Source: JAHRAW01 sp965226545 | Lineage (GTDB): Bacteria > Pseudomonadota > Gammaproteobacteria > Arenicellales > Poriferihabitantaceae | DNA: 64,000 bases | Assembly (NCBI GenBank): GCA_965226545.1 | Contig: OZ245364.1 | Location: 310,001-374,000 of the forward strand | Reading direction: 5' to 3' | In this document: positions 31,944 to 41,316 of the stretch, one piece after another | How the letters are laid out: every line of letters begins with the position of its first letter | Position numbering within the stretch: the stretch's first letter is position 1 | Program-made: the position numbers and the translations under genes | Notes under the pieces: model-generated | Seen by the model: only the letters and a program-made list of their open reading frames with translations | Databases searched by the model: none | What the model was told of the DNA's origin: nothing

Positions 31944-32252
31944 ATGCCCAACAGTAACCGTTTCGATTTAATGACTTGGCTGAACAGTTGCGGAAAAACT
32001 TTCTTCGTTATGAACTTTGAGCGTGTTTTCCTCGACCTTGGCGGACGGGTAATTGGGGAAGATGTATTGACACCTCACTCAATCTCTTCACGTAAAAGTT
32101 GCATTCGGCGAATCGCCAGAGAAAAAATGCATTGCCGTGCACTGCAAATATGTAAAAACTCTCGGCTGGGTAGCCAGACACTTGGCGTAACTCACACACA
32201 AGCCATTAGGGAAGCGGAGCGTTTACGCAAAAAGTATTGCCGGGTTGACTGA
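31944..32252 (+). CDS. Hypothetical protein, 102 aa
   Basis: ATG 31944; no strong Shine-Dalgarno. The product has a balanced composition unlike the Arg-rich shadow frames: RFDLMTWLNSCGKTFFVMNF, then SRKSCIRRIAREKMHCRAL, and a C-terminal helix THTQAIREAERLRKKY. Codon use is AT-richer than in neighbours. The C-terminal half (LGSQTLGVTHTQAIREAERL) could be a helix-turn-helix, but no family is recognised. It stands alone between the kinase-H1 promoter and a pair of direct repeats. Confidence 0.4.
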   Translation: MPNSNRFDLMTWLNSCGKTFFVMNFERVFLDLGGRVIGEDVLTPHSISSRKSCIRRIAREKMHCRALQICKNSRLGSQTLGVTHTQAIREAERLRKKYCRVD

Positions 32253-32287
32253 CGGGCGTACTATGCGAATTACATGCGCAACACCCG

Positions 32288-32466
32288 CCAATCTTTTTTT
32301 CGCGCGACCGGTAATTGCGCATTGGAGTCCGCGCATGCGGGCTATTTTGCAACGGATGCGATGAATCAAAATGGGTTGATTGGCAAGTGAAAACGATGTT
32401 GCATACGCGGCGCTTGCCAATCTTTTTTTCGCGCGACCCATAACTACGCGTGAGGCTCCGCGCACG
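32288..32466. repeat. Pair of 50-bp direct repeats, 129 bp apart
   Basis: 32288-32337 and 32417-32466 share TCTTTTTTTCGCGCGACC, a GTAA/ATAA-T-CGC middle and TCCGCGCA. The gap (32253-32504) contains no supported gene. Possibly a dispersed small repeat; other copies were not seen in this window. Confidence 0.6.
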
Positions 32467-32504
32467 TTTAAATTGTTGGTTGCCGATTATAGCAAAGACA
32501 TCTT

Positions 32505-33410
32505 TTACGGGGCGCGGTTGCGTTGGTAATCGCGGCGGGCGATGAATACGCCGCTGGCGATGACGATTGCGGCGCCGAGCACTGAGGTGATGGTGAGGAT
32601 TTCGCCGTATACCAAAAAGGCGATGATGACGCCCCACACCAGCACAAAATAATTAAACGGCTGCAACACCACCGCCGGTGCGCGCGCCAGCGCCATGATT
32701 AACAGCATGTGACCGATAATCGAAGTTGCGCTGATGAGCAACAGCCAGGCGAGTTCGACGCGGTTGATGGGTTGCCATACAAACGGCGCGAGCAGCATTG
32801 CGCCGACGAAGCCGGCGATGCCGAGATACAGCAGCGATGTCTCGAGCGAATCGCGCCAAGCGGCTTTGCGGGTGAGGACGTTGTATAAACCAAACATGAA
32901 CGCGGCGGTGACGGCGAGCAGCGACGCCGGTTGAAACACCGCGCTGCCGGGGCGCAGGATGATTAATGTGCCGACAAAGCCGATGAACACGGCCAAGGCG
33001 CGCCGCCAGCCGATGTGTTCGCCGAGCAACGGCGCCGACAAGGCGGTGGCGATTAACGGGAAGGAGATGAAGATGGTGTGCATTTCAGCCAAGCCAAGAA
33101 ATTGAATCGCATACGAAAACACGATGATTTCATAACTGAGCAACAAGCCGCGCGCGATTTGCAACAGCGGGGTGTGCGAACGCAACGCGGTCCTCAAGCC
33201 GACGCGTCGTCCGGCGTAAATCGCCGCGAACAACATAAAGAAGGCGAATCGAATCGCGACGATTTGCGACGCCGGCAGGGTTTCGACGAGATGTTTGGTC
33301 AGCGCATCCTGCGATGCAAAAAACAAAGTTGCGACAATTAACATTAACACCGCCGCGCCGATTTGTTCGGGCGGTCGATGCGATGCGGGTTTGGGTGCGA
33401 CGGATGGCAA
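32505..33410 (-). CDS. EamA/DMT-family membrane transporter
   Basis: 301 aa, ten predicted transmembrane helices in two EamA repeats (about 20-148 and 160-295). The first repeat includes SQDALTKHL and RFAFFMLFAAIYAG, and the motif between repeats is GEHIGWRRALAVFIGFVGTL. The second has APAVVLQPFNYFVLVWGVII and GEILTITSVLGAAIVIASG. Family members export metabolites or amino acids; the substrate is unknown. It converges with nothing and stands between two large non-coding gaps. Confidence 0.88.
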   Translation of the reverse strand: MPSVAPKPASHRPPEQIGAAVLMLIVATLFFASQDALTKHLVETLPASQIVAIRFAFFMLFAAIYAGRRVGLRTALRSHTPLLQIARGLLLSYEIIVFSYAIQFLGLAEMHTIFISFPLIATALSAPLLGEHIGWRRALAVFIGFVGTLIILRPGSAVFQPASLLAVTAAFMFGLYNVLTRKAAWRDSLETSLLYLGIAGFVGAMLLAPFVWQPINRVELAWLLLISATSIIGHMLLIMALARAPAVVLQPFNYFVLVWGVIIAFLVYGEILTITSVLGAAIVIASGVFIARRDYQRNRAP

Positions 33411-33463
33411 GTGGAGGTGTTGGTTGGTGTTTGTAATTGTTTGTGATTATTGATTGCGCGCGC

Positions 33464-33469
33464 ATTATA
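33464..33469 (-). promoter_or_regulatory. Consensus -10 box upstream of the EamA gene
   Basis: TATAAT on the minus strand, 54 nt upstream of the EamA ATG. The -35 region at 17-18 nt is poor (CACCGC-like). Confidence 0.4.
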
Positions 33470-33549
33470 CGGTTAATTGTTTAGGTGCGGTGCATGTTGT
33501 TATCGATAATGCGGTTGCAAACGATGCGGTCAAAACAGTCGATGGCGTT

Positions 33550-33830
33550 GGTTTAATTGCAAAGTAAAAGTTCACGGTCAATGCGCCGCAATTAACAGTG
33601 CAATGTAAAGTGCAGTTACTTTTTGTGACAAAGGCGCGCAGTCAAAATAGTTGACGTTGTTTAATTAACCGCACAATCAAAGTGCACGGTTAACATTTCG
33701 CAATTTAAAGTGCCGCAATTAAAAACGCAATATAAAGTGCAGTTGCACTTCACAAACAAAGTGAACTGTCAAAGTGAACAGTTAAAGTGTCGTTGCACTT
33801 TACAATCCATCCGACAAGGTCAACGCAATG
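33550..33830. repeat. AAAGTGCAGTTGCACTT-type repeats between ddl and the EamA gene
   Basis: The 441-bp gap (33411-33851) is dominated by imperfect units of AAAGTGCA / GTGAACAGTTAA / GCAATTAA. Several are self-complementary, such as AAGTGCAGTTGCACTT at 33735-33750 (7-bp arms). No ORF is supported. Confidence 0.65.
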
Positions 33831-33851
33831 CAGCCAACCCATCGATTCACA

Positions 33852-35021
33852 TCACAACGAACGGCGCAGTTGGCTGCGGGTGTGGTGGGCGTCCAATGCC
33901 AAGTCGATTAGGCGGTTGATGAGTTGCGGGTATGGCACGCCGCTTTCGGCCCACAGGCGCGGGTACATGCTTATCGGCGTGAAGCCGGGCAGGGTGTTGA
34001 GTTCGTTGATGTAGATTTTTTGCGTTTGGCGATGCACAAAAAAATCAACGCGCGCCAAGCCGGCGCAATCGAGTTGATGAAAGGCGCGCACCGCCAATTC
34101 GCGCACGCGCGCGGTGCATTCATCCGACAACGGCGCCGGGACGATTAACTCGGATGAATCATCCAAGTATTTGGTTTGATAATCGTAAAACGCGCCGCCG
34201 GGAATAATCTCGCCGAGTATCGATGCGTGCGCATCGTCGTTGCCGAGCACCGCGCATTCGATTTCGGCGCAATCGCACATCGCCTGTTCAATCACAATTT
34301 TTGCGTCGAATTCGAATGCGTGGTCGATGGCGTCGATAAGTTGTTGGCGCAACTCGGCGCGGCGGATGCCGACGCTGGAGCCGAGCCGCGCGGGTTTGAC
34401 AAACAACGGATACTTTAATTTCTCGGCGCGCGTCAGCACGGCATCGGCATCCGCCGCGTATTCGCTTGCGCGCACCGCAAGATAATCGGCTTGCGCAATG
34501 CCGGCTTCGGCGCAAAGTTTTTTGGCGAGGATTTTATCCATCGCCGCAGCCGATGCGGCGACGCCGCAGCCGACATAGGCGATGCCGGCCAATTCGAATG
34601 CGCCTTGTATTGTGCCGTCTTCGCCGAAGGTGCCGTGCAATGCCGGGAACAACACATCCAGTTGCGGCGGGGTTACCGGTGACGGTGATTGTTGCGATGT
34701 CGCGCGAGTCGATGAATGAGTCGATGCTCGATTCGATGCATGAGTCGAGGCGGCGGTTAAGTTGCCGCGATGATGCAGTTGCAAAGTGATTTCATTGTCG
34801 ACCGGTTGCGCGCGCACCGTGCCGTCGGCGAGCATCGATTCGAATTCATCGGCGGCGCCGAGATGCCAATGACCTTCGGGGTCGATGCCGATGAGCGTGA
34901 CCGCAAAGCGGCGTTGGTCGATGGCGTTGAGAATCGAGCGCGCCGAGATGACCGAAACTTGATGTTCGCAGGAGCGTCCGCCAAACAACAAGCCAAGTTT
35001 AATTTTGTTGGCGGCGTTCAT
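33852..35021 (-). CDS. ddl: D-alanine--D-alanine ligase
   Basis: ATP-grasp ligase forming D-Ala-D-Ala for peptidoglycan. 389 aa. Motifs: LLFGGRSCEHQVSVISARSI, FPALHGTFGEDGTIQGAFEL, KYPLFVKPARLGSSVGIRR, LGEIIPGGAFYDYQTKY, ARVDFFVHRQTQKIYINELN and TLPGFTPISMYP. A Ser/Thr/Ala repeat insert (about residues 90-120: ASTHASNRASTHSSTRATSQ) sits before the LDVLFPALHG strand and is coded by GAGTCGATG-like repeats at ~34681-34757. It follows nuoN by 16 nt. Confidence 0.96.
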   Translation of the reverse strand: MNAANKIKLGLLFGGRSCEHQVSVISARSILNAIDQRRFAVTLIGIDPEGHWHLGAADEFESMLADGTVRAQPVDNEITLQLHHRGNLTAASTHASNRASTHSSTRATSQQSPSPVTPPQLDVLFPALHGTFGEDGTIQGAFELAGIAYVGCGVAASAAAMDKILAKKLCAEAGIAQADYLAVRASEYAADADAVLTRAEKLKYPLFVKPARLGSSVGIRRAELRQQLIDAIDHAFEFDAKIVIEQAMCDCAEIECAVLGNDDAHASILGEIIPGGAFYDYQTKYLDDSSELIVPAPLSDECTARVRELAVRAFHQLDCAGLARVDFFVHRQTQKIYINELNTLPGFTPISMYPRLWAESGVPYPQLINRLIDLALDAHHTRSQLRRSL

Positions 35022-35037
35022 CTTGGTTCACCGTCGT

Positions 35038-36498
35038 TTATTGCGCAAAGTGCTGCACGACTTGATTGCACAGCGAAATCAGCGCGTTAATCCACGGCAG
35101 TATGGCGATGAGAATTAAAATGTTGGCGGATAACAACCCGATGCGCCACACCGATGAGTCGGTTGCATGCGCATGCGAATCGCTTGCGTCGAAGTACATC
35201 AGTTTAATGATGCGCAAATAATAAAATGCGCCGAGCACCGCCAACAACACCGCCAGCACCGCAGCCCACACCAAGTTGCTTGATACCAACGATTGAATTA
35301 CCGCCAACTTGGCGAAAAAGCCGGCGGTCGGCGGAATGCCGGCCATCGACAACATTAACACCAACAACAAAAACGCGACCCACGGACGGCGTTCGCTCAG
35401 CCCTTTGAAATCGGACAATTGGTCGAATTCGGATTCGCGGCTTGCCAAATGCAAAATCACGCCGAATGCGGCCAAACTCATCGGCGCATACACCAATGCA
35501 TAAAACAACGATGCGCCAAAGCCGGCCGGATTGCCGGCGATGGCGCCGAACAGAAAAAAGCCCATGTGCGCCACCGTCGAATAGGCGAACATGCGCTTGA
35601 TGTTTTGCTGTGCGATGGCGATTAAATTGCCGACGCCGACCGACAGCAGCGCAAGGATTAACAACATCTCGCGCCACAACGCCGACAAATCGCCGAGCGC
35701 GCCGCCGAGCAGGCGAATCAAAATCGCAAACGCGGCGATTTTTGGCGCGGCGCTTAAGAAGGCGGTGGTCGATGTCGGCGCGCCGTGATAGACATCCGGT
35801 AGCCACATGTGAAACGGCGCGACGCCGAGTTTAAAGGCGACGGCGACGACGATGAACACCACGGCCAATGCAACCGCCGGATTGGTCGCGGCATCGGCGT
35901 TAAGCGCGGCGCGCACTTCGGACAACTGCAGCGAACCGGATAAGCCGTACAACAACGACATGCCGTACAACAACATTCCGGAAGCCAGCGCGCCGAGCAC
36001 GAAGTATTTCATCGCCGCTTCGCCGGCGAGTTTGTCATCGCGATGCAATGCAATCATTGCATACAAACAAAGCGACATTAATTCCAAGCCGAGATACAAG
36101 GTGAGCAGATGATTGGCCGACGCCAACACCATCATGCCGACCAAGGCGAACATGCCGAGCACGTAATATTCGGGGCAGAAGATTTCGCGGTGTTGGTTGT
36201 AGGCGCGTCCGTAAACAAACGCGAGCGCGGATAACAAACACACGGCGATTTTTAATGCGCCGGCCAACGGGTCGTTAATTATCGCGCCGTTGAACGCCGC
36301 ACCGCCGGGCGCATCGATATCGATGCGACCAAACGCCAACAATGCGCCAACCAAGACGGACAACACCGCAAGGTGATAACACAATCGATTGCAAAACGAA
36401 AACCGCATGCATGCGCCCAATAATAAAATCGCGCAGGCGGACAACGCCAGAAAAATTTCCGGCAACGCGGCGGAAGCATGCAAGGCGGCGAAGGTCAT
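35038..36498 (-). CDS. nuoN: NADH-quinone oxidoreductase subunit N
   Basis: Antiporter-like membrane subunit of complex I, 486 aa, about 14 helices. Proton_antipo_M domain motifs: GLELMSLCLYAMIALHR, AAMKYFVLGALASGMLLYG, the conserved Lys region KLGVAPFHMWLPDVYHGAP, and QQNIKRMFAYSTVAHMGFFL. ILRIIKLMYFD near the end is typical. It is last of the nuo genes but separated from nuoM by a LysE-type gene. Confidence 0.95.
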   Translation of the reverse strand: MTFAALHASAALPEIFLALSACAILLLGACMRFSFCNRLCYHLAVLSVLVGALLAFGRIDIDAPGGAAFNGAIINDPLAGALKIAVCLLSALAFVYGRAYNQHREIFCPEYYVLGMFALVGMMVLASANHLLTLYLGLELMSLCLYAMIALHRDDKLAGEAAMKYFVLGALASGMLLYGMSLLYGLSGSLQLSEVRAALNADAATNPAVALAVVFIVVAVAFKLGVAPFHMWLPDVYHGAPTSTTAFLSAAPKIAAFAILIRLLGGALGDLSALWREMLLILALLSVGVGNLIAIAQQNIKRMFAYSTVAHMGFFLFGAIAGNPAGFGASLFYALVYAPMSLAAFGVILHLASRESEFDQLSDFKGLSERRPWVAFLLLVLMLSMAGIPPTAGFFAKLAVIQSLVSSNLVWAAVLAVLLAVLGAFYYLRIIKLMYFDASDSHAHATDSSVWRIGLLSANILILIAILPWINALISLCNQVVQHFAQ

Positions 36499-36600
36499 GG
36501 TGGTGTGTGGTGGCGGTTACGGTTTGATTTGCGGCGCGGTGATAGGGGTTACAGTGACAAGTGTAAATGTGATTAAAAGGTTAAGCGCGATTAGGAAGGT

Positions 36601-37233
36601 TCATTTATTTTGCAGCGTCAACAACTTATAGCCAAAGGCAATAAATACAATTCCGGTGGTGATTTTTAGCCAGCGTTGCATCACCAAATTTTTCGCGGCG
36701 GATGCGAGTTTATTAAACAGCATCACCATTGACGAAAACCATATCGCCGCCAACATCGAATGCACCACAACCAACAAAGCCGCCCACATCTCGGCATTGT
36801 CACCGATTGGCATAAACTGCGGAAACGCGGCGACATAAAACATCGAAACCTTTGGATTTAATGCGTTGGTTAAAAAGCCGTCGGCGAAAGATTTGCCCGC
36901 GGTTTTTTTGGCGGACGGTTGAACTTGCCCGATTGTTTCATTGCGTTTGAATGCGCTAATGAGCGATTTAATTCCAATCCAAATTAAATAAATTGCCCCG
37001 ATGGATTTAACCGCCAAAAAAGCGGCGGCTGAATTTAACAGCAACACCGATATTCCAAAAATGGACAATGCGCCGTGCAGATAAAACGCGACAACAAAAC
37101 CGGCTGTATTTGCAAATCCGGCGCGTTTGCCGGAAACCGGCACGGTGGATGCAATTAATAAACCATTTGGTCCCGGCGACATCACCAATAAAAGCGAAAC
37201 AATCGCAAACGTTAATAGTTGTAACGGTTCCAT
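36601..37233 (-). CDS. LysE/RhtB-family amino-acid exporter, inserted in the nuo operon
   Basis: 210 aa with about six membrane helices. Family hallmarks: VMSPGPNGLLIASTVPVSGK near the N terminus and FADGFLTNALNPKVSMFYVA in the middle. Substrates are usually Lys, Arg, Thr or homoserine lactones; unresolved here. It lies between nuoM and nuoN with gaps of 102 and 208 bp, in the operon's direction. Codon use is AT-richer and its protein contains more Lys than the nuo products, which suggests later acquisition. Confidence 0.88.
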   Translation of the reverse strand: MEPLQLLTFAIVSLLLVMSPGPNGLLIASTVPVSGKRAGFANTAGFVVAFYLHGALSIFGISVLLLNSAAAFLAVKSIGAIYLIWIGIKSLISAFKRNETIGQVQPSAKKTAGKSFADGFLTNALNPKVSMFYVAAFPQFMPIGDNAEMWAALLVVVHSMLAAIWFSSMVMLFNKLASAAKNLVMQRWLKITTGIVFIAFGYKLLTLQNK

Positions 37234-37441
37234 AATGTTGTCCTATTTGCAACACTACAAGGTTGGAAATGAATATAGCATAGTATTTATTTTTTAATCC
37301 ATATCGATTTCGGTTGCATTAATAATTTCAGTAACGTTACAAAAGTTTGCAATGTAACAAACGCAACATTAAAAGTTGTCAAATGTCGTCAAGCGTCGTC
37401 AAACATCGGTAACAATTAACGGCGCAACAGTCAGTTGCGAA

Positions 37442-38917
37442 TCACGGCAATTTGGAAACGGCAATATGCGCAACCAAGTTTTCGACCGAAGCATGCATGA
37501 TTTCGAGCAGCGGATTTGGCCAGATGCCGAGCAACATTATCGGCGCGGCGAGTGCCGCCAGGCAGATGGTTTCGCGCGCGGTTAAATCGTCGAGTGCGGC
37601 GATTTTGTCGGAGGCGACTTTGCCGTAGACGACGCACTTAATCATCCACAAGGTATACGCCGCGCCGAAGATTAAGGTGGTCGCGGCCAACGCCGCCACC
37701 CACGGCTCGATTTGGAAGGCGCCGAGGATGACCAGAAATTCGCCGACAAAGCCGGAGGTGCCGGGCAAGCCGACGTTGGCGAAGGCAAACACCACGATGA
37801 ACGCGGCGAACAGCGGCATTGGCGCGGCGACGCCGCCGTAGGTTGACAACTCGCGCGAATGCATGCGGTCGTACAACACGCCGACGCATAAAAACAGCGC
37901 GCCGGAAATAAACCCGTGTGAAATCATCTGCACCATCGCGCCTTCGATGCCGTGCGCGTTGAACATAAAAAAGCCGAGCGTGACAAACCCCATGTGTGAA
38001 ATCGATGAATAGGCGATGAGTTTTTTCATGTCGCGTTGCGCCAAGGCGACCAAGGCGATGTAGATAATCGCTATCAGCGAAAGCGCGATGATGACGCCGG
38101 CGAGATGTTTGGATGCATCCGGCGTAATCGGCAAGTTAAAGCGCACAAACCCATAGCCGCCCATCTTGAGCATCACCGCGGCGAGAATCACCGAGCCGCC
38201 GGTGGGCGCTTCGACATGCGCATCGGGCAGCCAAGTGTGCACCGGAAACATCGGCACCTTGACCGCAAACGCGGCAAAGAACGCGCAAAACAGCGGGATT
38301 TGCGCCGACAACGCAAGCGGCAGCGCGTGATAGGCGAGGATGTCGAAGTTGCCGGCGACGTGATACAAATACAACAACGCCACCAACATCAACAGCGAAC
38401 CGAGCAGGGTGTATAAAAAGAATTTAATGCTGGCGTAGATTCGGTTTTCGCCGCCCCATACGCCGATGATTAAAAACATCGGTATCAACATCGCCTCCCA
38501 AAACAAATAAAACAACACCGCATCCAACGCCGCGAACACGCCAATCATCAACCCTTCCATCAACAAAAACGCCGCCATGTATTGCGCGACGCGGTCGGTA
38601 ATCGAGCGCCCGCCGGCGATGACGACGATGACGCTGAGCAAGGTGGTCAACAAAATCAGCGGCATCGAGATGCCGTCTACGCCGAGTGAATAGCGGATGT
38701 TGAACGCCGCAATCCATTCGAAATTTTCGGTGAATTGCATCGCCGCGCTGTTGGTGTCGAAGCCGACATATAACGCGCCGCTTAACAACAAAATCGCCAA
38801 GGCAAAGCCCAGCGCCAGTTTGCGCGCCAACTCGGCGCGACGGTCGCCGACGCCGAGCGTGATTAACCCGGCGACAATCGGCAGCCAAATCAGCGCGCTG
38901 AGCAGATGGTCTTGCAT
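37442..38917 (-). CDS. nuoM: NADH-quinone oxidoreductase subunit M
   Basis: Antiporter-like complex I subunit, 491 aa. Conserved blocks: YSLGVDGISMPLILLTTLL, FYLFWEAMLIPMFLIIGVWGG, the Lys-containing KVPMFPVHTWLPDAHVEAPT and AQRDMKKLIAYSSISHMGF. The HGIEGAMVQMISHGFISGAL segment is typical. It is 12 nt from nuoL. A GTCGTCAAGC-like short repeat lies between it and the LysE gene (37375-37425). Confidence 0.96.
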   Translation of the reverse strand: MQDHLLSALIWLPIVAGLITLGVGDRRAELARKLALGFALAILLLSGALYVGFDTNSAAMQFTENFEWIAAFNIRYSLGVDGISMPLILLTTLLSVIVVIAGGRSITDRVAQYMAAFLLMEGLMIGVFAALDAVLFYLFWEAMLIPMFLIIGVWGGENRIYASIKFFLYTLLGSLLMLVALLYLYHVAGNFDILAYHALPLALSAQIPLFCAFFAAFAVKVPMFPVHTWLPDAHVEAPTGGSVILAAVMLKMGGYGFVRFNLPITPDASKHLAGVIIALSLIAIIYIALVALAQRDMKKLIAYSSISHMGFVTLGFFMFNAHGIEGAMVQMISHGFISGALFLCVGVLYDRMHSRELSTYGGVAAPMPLFAAFIVVFAFANVGLPGTSGFVGEFLVILGAFQIEPWVAALAATTLIFGAAYTLWMIKCVVYGKVASDKIAALDDLTARETICLAALAAPIMLLGIWPNPLLEIMHASVENLVAHIAVSKLP

Positions 38918-38929
38918 TGTGCGGCGCGG

Positions 38930-40888
38930 TTAAAACCAGGCGAACCAAGTGACCAACAACAACAAGCCGACAATCATTGCGAATGCATAATGATAGGTGA
39001 AGCCGGTTTGCAACAGGCGCGCGAGGTCGGCGATGCGGCGGGTGAGACGCGCGGCGCCATCGACCAAGCCGCGGTCAATCACGGCGCGGTCGATGCGCGC
39101 ATACAGCCATTGCCCGAGTCGCATCGCGCCGTTGGCGAACAGCCGTTGATAGAATTCATCGAAGCCGTATTTGCGCAATAGCAGACGATGTAGCGGCGCA
39201 AATCGCGCGGCGATTTTTGCCGGCAGGTCGGGCTTTTTGCAATAACAACGCCACGCGACGAAGATGCCGAGCGCAGCCAGCCAAAACGGCGCGCTGAGCA
39301 AGCCGTGCCAAAGCGCGGCCAACACAACCAAAAAGCCGCTTTGCCCGGCGGTTAAGGCGGCGGTGATTTTGTCGCCGCGCGCGGCGTCGATGTAAATCGA
39401 ATCGCCAAAAAACGCGCCGTCGGCGACTGATTCATAAAACACAAACCCGGCCAACGCCGCCGGCACGGCCAAGGCGACCAACGGCCAAATCACCACGCCG
39501 GGCGATTCATGCAGATGTTGGCGCACATTGTCGTCGCTGCGGCTTGCGCCGTGGAAGGTCATAAACAACAGGCGGAAGGAATACAAGGCGGTGATGAACA
39601 CGCCGAGCAACAATGCCAGATGCGCAAAGCCGGCGCCGAACAAATCGCTTGCGCCGACCGAAATGATGATTGCATCCTTCGAGAAGAAGCCGGCAAACGG
39701 CGGGATGCCGGCCAATGCCAGCGAACCGATGGCCGCGGTGATGTAGGTTATCGGCATGATTGTGCGCAAGCCGCCCATTTTGCGCATGTCTTGTTCGTGG
39801 TGCATGGCCATAATCACCGAGCCGGCCGCGAGAAACAACAGCGCCTTGAAAAACGCGTGCGTGCCGAGATGAAACACCGCGACATGATACGCCGAGGCGC
39901 CGAGCGCGACGGTCATATAGCCGAGTTGCGACAAGGTCGAATACGCGACCACGCGCTTGATGTCGTTTTGCACCAGCCCGACCAGCCCCATCAACAACGC
40001 GGTGGTCGCGCCGACCACCAACATCACCGACAACGCCGTGGTCGACAACTCGAACAACGGCGACATGCGCGCGACCATGAAGATGCCGGCGGTGACCATC
40101 GTCGCCGCGTGAATCAACGCCGAGATTGGCGTCGGGCCTTCCATCGAATCCGGCAGCCAAACATGCAACGGCATTTGCGCCGATTTGCCCATCGCCCCGA
40201 CAAACAACAGCAGGCAGATTAAGGTTATCCAACGCCATTCGCCGAATACGGTGGACAGCGTTTGGTGCTCGGCGGCCGGGGCCGCGGCGAACACCGCGCC
40301 GTAATCCAGCGAGCCGAACACCGCGAGTATCGCGGCGATGCCGAGCAGGAAACCGAAATCGCCGACGCGGTTGACCAAGAACGCCTTTAAGTTGGCGAAC
40401 ACCGCGCTGTCGCGGTCATACCAAAAGCCGATTAACAAATACGACACCACGCCGACCGCTTCCCAGCCGAAAAACAACTGCAGGAAATTGTTTGCCATCA
40501 CCAACATCAACATCGCAAACGTAAACAGCGCGATGTAACAAAAAAATCGTTGATAGCCGGGGTCGGTTGCCATGTAGCCGATGGTGTAGATGTGCACCAT
40601 CAACGACACGAAGGTGACCACGACCATCATCATTGCGCTGAGCGAATCAATCATAAAGCCGATGCGCAACGGCACGTTGCCGGTCAACGCCCAGGTGTAT
40701 AGGGTGGTGTTGTAGAGGTTGCCGATGCGCACGTCGGCATAGACCACCAGCGACAAAATAAACGCAATCGCGACCGCGCCGATTGCAATCGAATGCGATG
40801 TGCGTTTGCCGAGCGTTCTGCCGAACAAGCCGATTAGCAGGGCGGCGGCCAGACACAGCAGCGGGATGGCGAGATGGATTTGTTTCAT
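38930..40888 (-). CDS. nuoL: NADH-quinone oxidoreductase subunit L
   Basis: Largest antiporter-like subunit, 652 aa, carrying the long lateral helix at the C terminus. Motifs: FVSLMVHIYTIGYM, WEAVGVVSYLLIGFWYDR, GKSAQMPLHVWLPDSMEGPT and QNDIKRVVAYSTLSQLGYM. KMGGLRTIMPITY follows. Overlaps the nuoK stop by 4 nt. Only a short gap to nuoM. Confidence 0.96.
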   Translation of the reverse strand: MKQIHLAIPLLCLAAALLIGLFGRTLGKRTSHSIAIGAVAIAFILSLVVYADVRIGNLYNTTLYTWALTGNVPLRIGFMIDSLSAMMMVVVTFVSLMVHIYTIGYMATDPGYQRFFCYIALFTFAMLMLVMANNFLQLFFGWEAVGVVSYLLIGFWYDRDSAVFANLKAFLVNRVGDFGFLLGIAAILAVFGSLDYGAVFAAAPAAEHQTLSTVFGEWRWITLICLLLFVGAMGKSAQMPLHVWLPDSMEGPTPISALIHAATMVTAGIFMVARMSPLFELSTTALSVMLVVGATTALLMGLVGLVQNDIKRVVAYSTLSQLGYMTVALGASAYHVAVFHLGTHAFFKALLFLAAGSVIMAMHHEQDMRKMGGLRTIMPITYITAAIGSLALAGIPPFAGFFSKDAIIISVGASDLFGAGFAHLALLLGVFITALYSFRLLFMTFHGASRSDDNVRQHLHESPGVVIWPLVALAVPAALAGFVFYESVADGAFFGDSIYIDAARGDKITAALTAGQSGFLVVLAALWHGLLSAPFWLAALGIFVAWRCYCKKPDLPAKIAARFAPLHRLLLRKYGFDEFYQRLFANGAMRLGQWLYARIDRAVIDRGLVDGAARLTRRIADLARLLQTGFTYHYAFAMIVGLLLLVTWFAWF

Positions 40889-41190
40889 CCTTTAAGCGTA
40901 TCGAGTTCTTCGACGTTGATGCTGCGGCGGCTGCGAAACAGCACGATTAATATCGCCAACCCAATCGCCGATTCGGCCGCGGCCACGGTGAGCACAAAAA
41001 ACACAAACACCTGCCCGGCCGCATCCTGCAAAAAATGCGAAAAGGCGACGAAGTTTATGTTGACCGCCAGCAACAGCAACTCTATCGACATTAATAAAAT
41101 GACGACGTTTTTGCGGTTGAGAAAAATCCCGACGACGCTGAGCGAAAACAACAGCGCACCGAGAATTAAATAATGCGACAGGGGAATCAT
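40885..41190 (-). CDS. nuoK: NADH-quinone oxidoreductase subunit K
   Basis: Small three-helix membrane subunit of complex I, 101 aa, normal length. MIPLSHYLILGALLFSLSVV, the two buried Glu positions (MSIELLLLAVNINFVAF and AAAESAIGLAILIVLFR) and the C-terminal NVEELDTLKG are diagnostic. Four-nt overlap with nuoL. Confidence 0.96.
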   Translation of the reverse strand: MIPLSHYLILGALLFSLSVVGIFLNRKNVVILLMSIELLLLAVNINFVAFSHFLQDAAGQVFVFFVLTVAAAESAIGLAILIVLFRSRRSINVEELDTLKG

Positions 41191-41316
41191 TTGCGTGATG
41201 AGGCGACGGTTAAGACGGTTGATGTGACGGTTGTGACGGCTTTGACGGTTGCGATTGTTGACGTGCCGACGGTGCGCATTGGTTGGGCGATTTGGATTGC
41301 TTGCGAGTTATTCGAA
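41191..41316. repeat. nuoJ-nuoK spacer with GACGGTT repeats
   Basis: Units GACGGTT / GTGACGGTTGT recur between 41205 and 41275. A gap of this size is unusual between nuoJ and nuoK, which normally overlap or touch. Confidence 0.55.

Noticed and set aside
39507..40238. Long frames on both strands over nuoL
   Set aside because: Arg/His-rich shadows of nuoL without motifs or starts.
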